In this document: positions 61,339-64,000 of the stretch, one piece after another
Layout of the letters: every line of letters starts with the position of its first letter
Numbering within the stretch: position 1 is the stretch's first letter
Source of the DNA: Cladopsammia gracilis
Lineage: Eukaryota; Cnidaria; Anthozoa; Scleractinia; Dendrophylliidae
Assembly (NCBI GenBank): GCA_022457155.1
Contig: JAJGOT010000038.1
Coordinates: forward strand, 248,001-312,000
Direction: 5' to 3'
DNA: 64,000 nucleotides
Translations under genes and position numbers: made by a program
The notes under the pieces: model-generated
Told to the model about the DNA's origin: nothing
The model's input: the letters and a program-made list of their open reading frames with translations, nothing else
Database searches by the model: none

Positions 61339-61976
61339 CAGTAAAATACCAACGGTGTGTCCACTTACTTTGGAGTCTGCTTAATACAGGTTTTAGTGTA
61401 ATCAGAAATCTTACTCATTTAATCTAAGACTGAAAAGGGCTCGTCTGGTCAAACCAGGGGTCAACCCGCGTTCGCATGCTAGGACAAAATGACGAAACAG
61501 AATACATACCATGTATCTCACTTGTTGCACTTCCCATTAGAAAAGGTAGCTCCATTTCCAACTGAGCCTTTGTAACAGCTTTCCCGTCGATCTTCTCTAA
61601 TCGCAACAACTTTAAATCAAACTCACCGAGTCCAAACTTTCCGCTTATTGTTTGATTATATGTCCATTGAATTGTGCTTTGTCATGTCAAACGGTATGCG
61701 ACTTATGTGTCATTCGAATGCCGATCCTTTGTCATCATCTCGATAAAAACTCAGAATAACTTTGACCACGCCACTCGACGCTATCACGGAGATCAAGGTC
61801 AACGCTCTACGACCCTGGTACCTTTCGCATATAATATCGGTTAATATGTCACCTGGTCACGCTGCGAGGCAGGTAAAAGTCACAAAATAGCTTTGCTGTT
61901 AGGAAAAAACTATGTTGCTTTTATTAACAACAACAATCGTTCATTTAGTATAATTAATAGAATGTCACTTAACTGT

Positions 61977-62244
61977 TACCGTATTTTCTCGATTAAACGC
62001 CGGGCCCCGAATAAACGCCGGGTATAATTGAGGAAGTTGTAAGTAAGCTCCTCAAACGTTTGTTTGTGGTATAATAAACTTAAGATTTAAGGGCAAGGTA
62101 CAAGGCTGCCAAGAAAAACGAATAATAACCCTTTCTTAAAAAATGGCGGGCGAGAAAAAACTGCTGATACAAAGAAACGCCGGGTCCACAAGGCCAAGTT
62201 TGAAATAAACGCCGGGGGCATTTAATAGAGAAAATACGGTAACT
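61977..62244. mobile_element. MITE with ACCGTATTTTCTCGATTAAACGCCGGG-type ends
   Basis: The left end CCGTATTTTCTCGATTAAACG and right end ATTTAATAGAGAAAATACGG are inverted matches, flanked by TA (GTTA / TAAC), as expected of Tc1/mariner-type insertions. ATAAACGCCGGG words recur four times inside. Confidence 0.75.
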
Positions 62245-62330
62245 TTTCATTTATCAGTTAACTACTATATTTTTGGGCAATTGTCAGTTAACTGTCAACC
62301 CCATCAGCACCCTCCTAAATGCACTGGTAT

Positions 62331-64000
62331 TCTAAATTTCACTTTTGCCGGAACGCAATTGGCATGAAAACAAAACGAAAAAAACTCGCGAGATAATAAC
62401 GCCTTTTGTCACAACATTTCACCCACGACTGAAAAACCTTAAACAAATACTGATGAAAAATGGAGTTTCGTTCAAAACCAACCATTCCTGAAAACTATTT
62501 ACAAAACGCCGTCTAACACATCATACAAGACGTAAATCACTTAACGACACGACTCATAACAGCCAAACTTTGAAAGCTAATATAAATGCATCGCAACCGC
62601 AAAACCACATAGCGGAGTCGGTGCAGGCCTGTCATGAACCTCATTTCGATCTAAGGGAAACTAAAAAAGTGACCGCCAGGAGTGGTGCCCTGTTTATCCG
62701 CTCCAGACCCAATATTTTCTATATAAGTGCGTCCATAGCAGACGTGACCGAAAAATGACCACGTGATCACCATTTTCCCGCCATTTTTCATGTCAAAATA
62801 TATAAAACAGCAGACTTGATACTTTAGCTAACTACAAAACTTTCCGTTTCATTATGCAAGAGTAAGAACAGCAAAATACCATAAATTTTGACTTTCGTTC
62901 TTTTTTCGAATACTGCTGGAGAGTTGAAAAAGAAATGGCTGATGGCGCGATGTCTGCTAAACATAGCTCAAATTGTTCTGGCATAGGGAAAGGCAGCTCT
63001 AGAGAAATGACATGTTGTTACGGCCTCCTTTCATTAGATTCGGCAAATGTGAAGTTCAATGTTTGAATCGGGCCTTACTTTAAAGAATATTAAAGATTCA
63101 GTCACCATTTGTTGTGTCAATTGATATTTTGATAATTAATATTAATGTATCATCTGATCAGATATAAAGTCATTGCACGTGACGTATTATCGATGTGGGC
63201 TTTTAATTGTTTTGAAATTGCGGCAATCTATTGTATTTGATTTAGAAAGTCTTTTCCATTGTCAAATATCCCAACCGAAAATAGACAATGAATAACTGAA
63301 AATGCACTGTGTAAATTGAACCAACAACACATTTTTATCGTCAATTAGCTAGCAAGGCGGGAAAAGTCTTTCACTTTCACTTCACTGACATCAAAATTAT
63401 TTACATTCACACTCGTGATTCTTTGTTACTCATAACTTTTTTTGACTTGCACCAACACGAATTTTCAAACCAAGTTCTCTCAATCTTCTCTATCCTGCCA
63501 AGAACCATATCCAGTTGACTACTGCGCCTCGCATTTTCTACATAATGTCTGATTCTACAACGCCATCTTTACCATATTTATTTTATATTTATTTTAGATT
63601 CTTCTTTTTTTAACCTCATGTTTCAACGCATTAACGAGATGGCTTTAAGAGCCCTTTGATTCCTATTTTGTGGTAACTTGAAAACTTTATACGCATCTTG
63701 TTGTAAAAAGTATTGTACTTGGTCAGTAAAGAATATCACAAACGGCGCTTCACAGCGCATCACAGCGTTTCATCGAGGCCATAGTTGATCAATTCTTAGT
63801 AACGACCAGTAACGCTAAACTGATTTTAACGGCAAGAAAAAATTCGCCCACAGTTTGATTTTTCCCATTACAATGATTAAAATGCTTGCACAATCCTTAC
63901 GGGATTTAGACAATTACTACTGTCACTAATGAGCAAAATTTCACAGCAACTCGTTGGTTTGCTTGTTCTAAAACAATGAAAAGGTGCATTAAAACGGATA
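62331..64000. other. Host non-coding DNA
   Basis: No gene supported. CGCATTAACGAGATGGCTTTAAGAGCCCTTTGATT (63629-63662; core TTAACGAGATGGC) matches the inverse at 46297-46330, so both are ends of one dispersed repeat family. Confidence 0.4.

Larger units (their letters stand above)
59731..62330. mobile_element. Nested TIR element, ~2.6 kb
   Basis: The left end (GCACTGCTAAATGAGGGTGCTAATGG ... AATTGTCAGTTAACTACTAT) is matched inverted by the right end (ATAGTAGTTAACTG... / CATCAGCACCCTCCTAAATGC near 62300-62330), about 75 bp. It contains the fold-back element 60276-61338 and the MITE 61977-62244 as younger insertions. No transposase seen. Confidence 0.6.

Overview
The window looks like nuclear DNA of a cnidarian, probably a stony coral or close relative. 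It is AT-rich, crowded with short inverted-repeat elements, and carries a very long gene of LGN-type TPR repeats of the kind expanded in corals. The species cannot be fixed from the sequence alone.

The centrepiece is a complete Polinton/Maverick (adintovirus-like) element at 4539-24469 (19,931 bp), flanked by the 6-bp target duplication GTCTCT (4533-4538 and 24470-24475). Each end carries a nearly identical 406-bp unit. Because each unit has palindromic ends, the extreme ~78 bp form terminal inverted repeats, although the units themselves lie as direct repeats. Left to right the element encodes: protein-primed DNA polymerase B; a 91-aa protein; a candidate ssDNA-binding protein; a 14-unit repeat array; an HTH (NUMOD1-like) protein; then on the minus strand a two-helix membrane protein, a phage-like fibre and the packaging ATPase; then on the plus strand a PPxY protein, penton, basic pX/pVI-like protein, double-jelly-roll major capsid protein (one frame break), a PX-like virion protein, adenain-type protease, zinc ribbon, parvovirus-type phospholipase A2, chromodomain integrase and a 103-aa protein; finally on the minus strand an acidic coiled-coil protein and a protein whose C-terminus resembles the late transcription factor VLTF3.

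Two regulatory ideas stand out. First, the morphogenesis genes begin at a TAAAATG motif (8 starts), while replication and regulatory genes begin at GAAAATG-type sites. This resembles the TAAATG core of poxvirus late promoters and fits with the VLTF3-like gene. Second, the phospholipase and integrase reading frames overlap in -1 phase at an A_AAA_AAC heptamer followed 9 nt later by a 7-bp hairpin, the layout of a programmed -1 frameshift. A one-base deletion in the A run is the competing explanation, and two more -1 junctions (zinc ribbon/PLA2 and within the capsid gene) make that alternative serious.

Outside the element, 1-880 is the broken tyrosine recombinase of a DIRS/Ngaro-like retroelement followed by split direct repeats. 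24.5-34.2 kb is non-coding and built of nested MITEs and duplications, including a 3.5-kb long-TIR element. 34220-39541 (minus) is the TPR gene, with a recent 438-residue internal duplication. 39.5-64 kb is repeat-derived: LINE ORF1 and RT remnants, a segmental duplication (47.9/49.3 kb), a long inverted repeat (51.6-58.0 kb), an OTU-protease fragment, and a nested fold-back element at 59.7-62.3 kb. No tRNA, rRNA or CRISPR array was seen.
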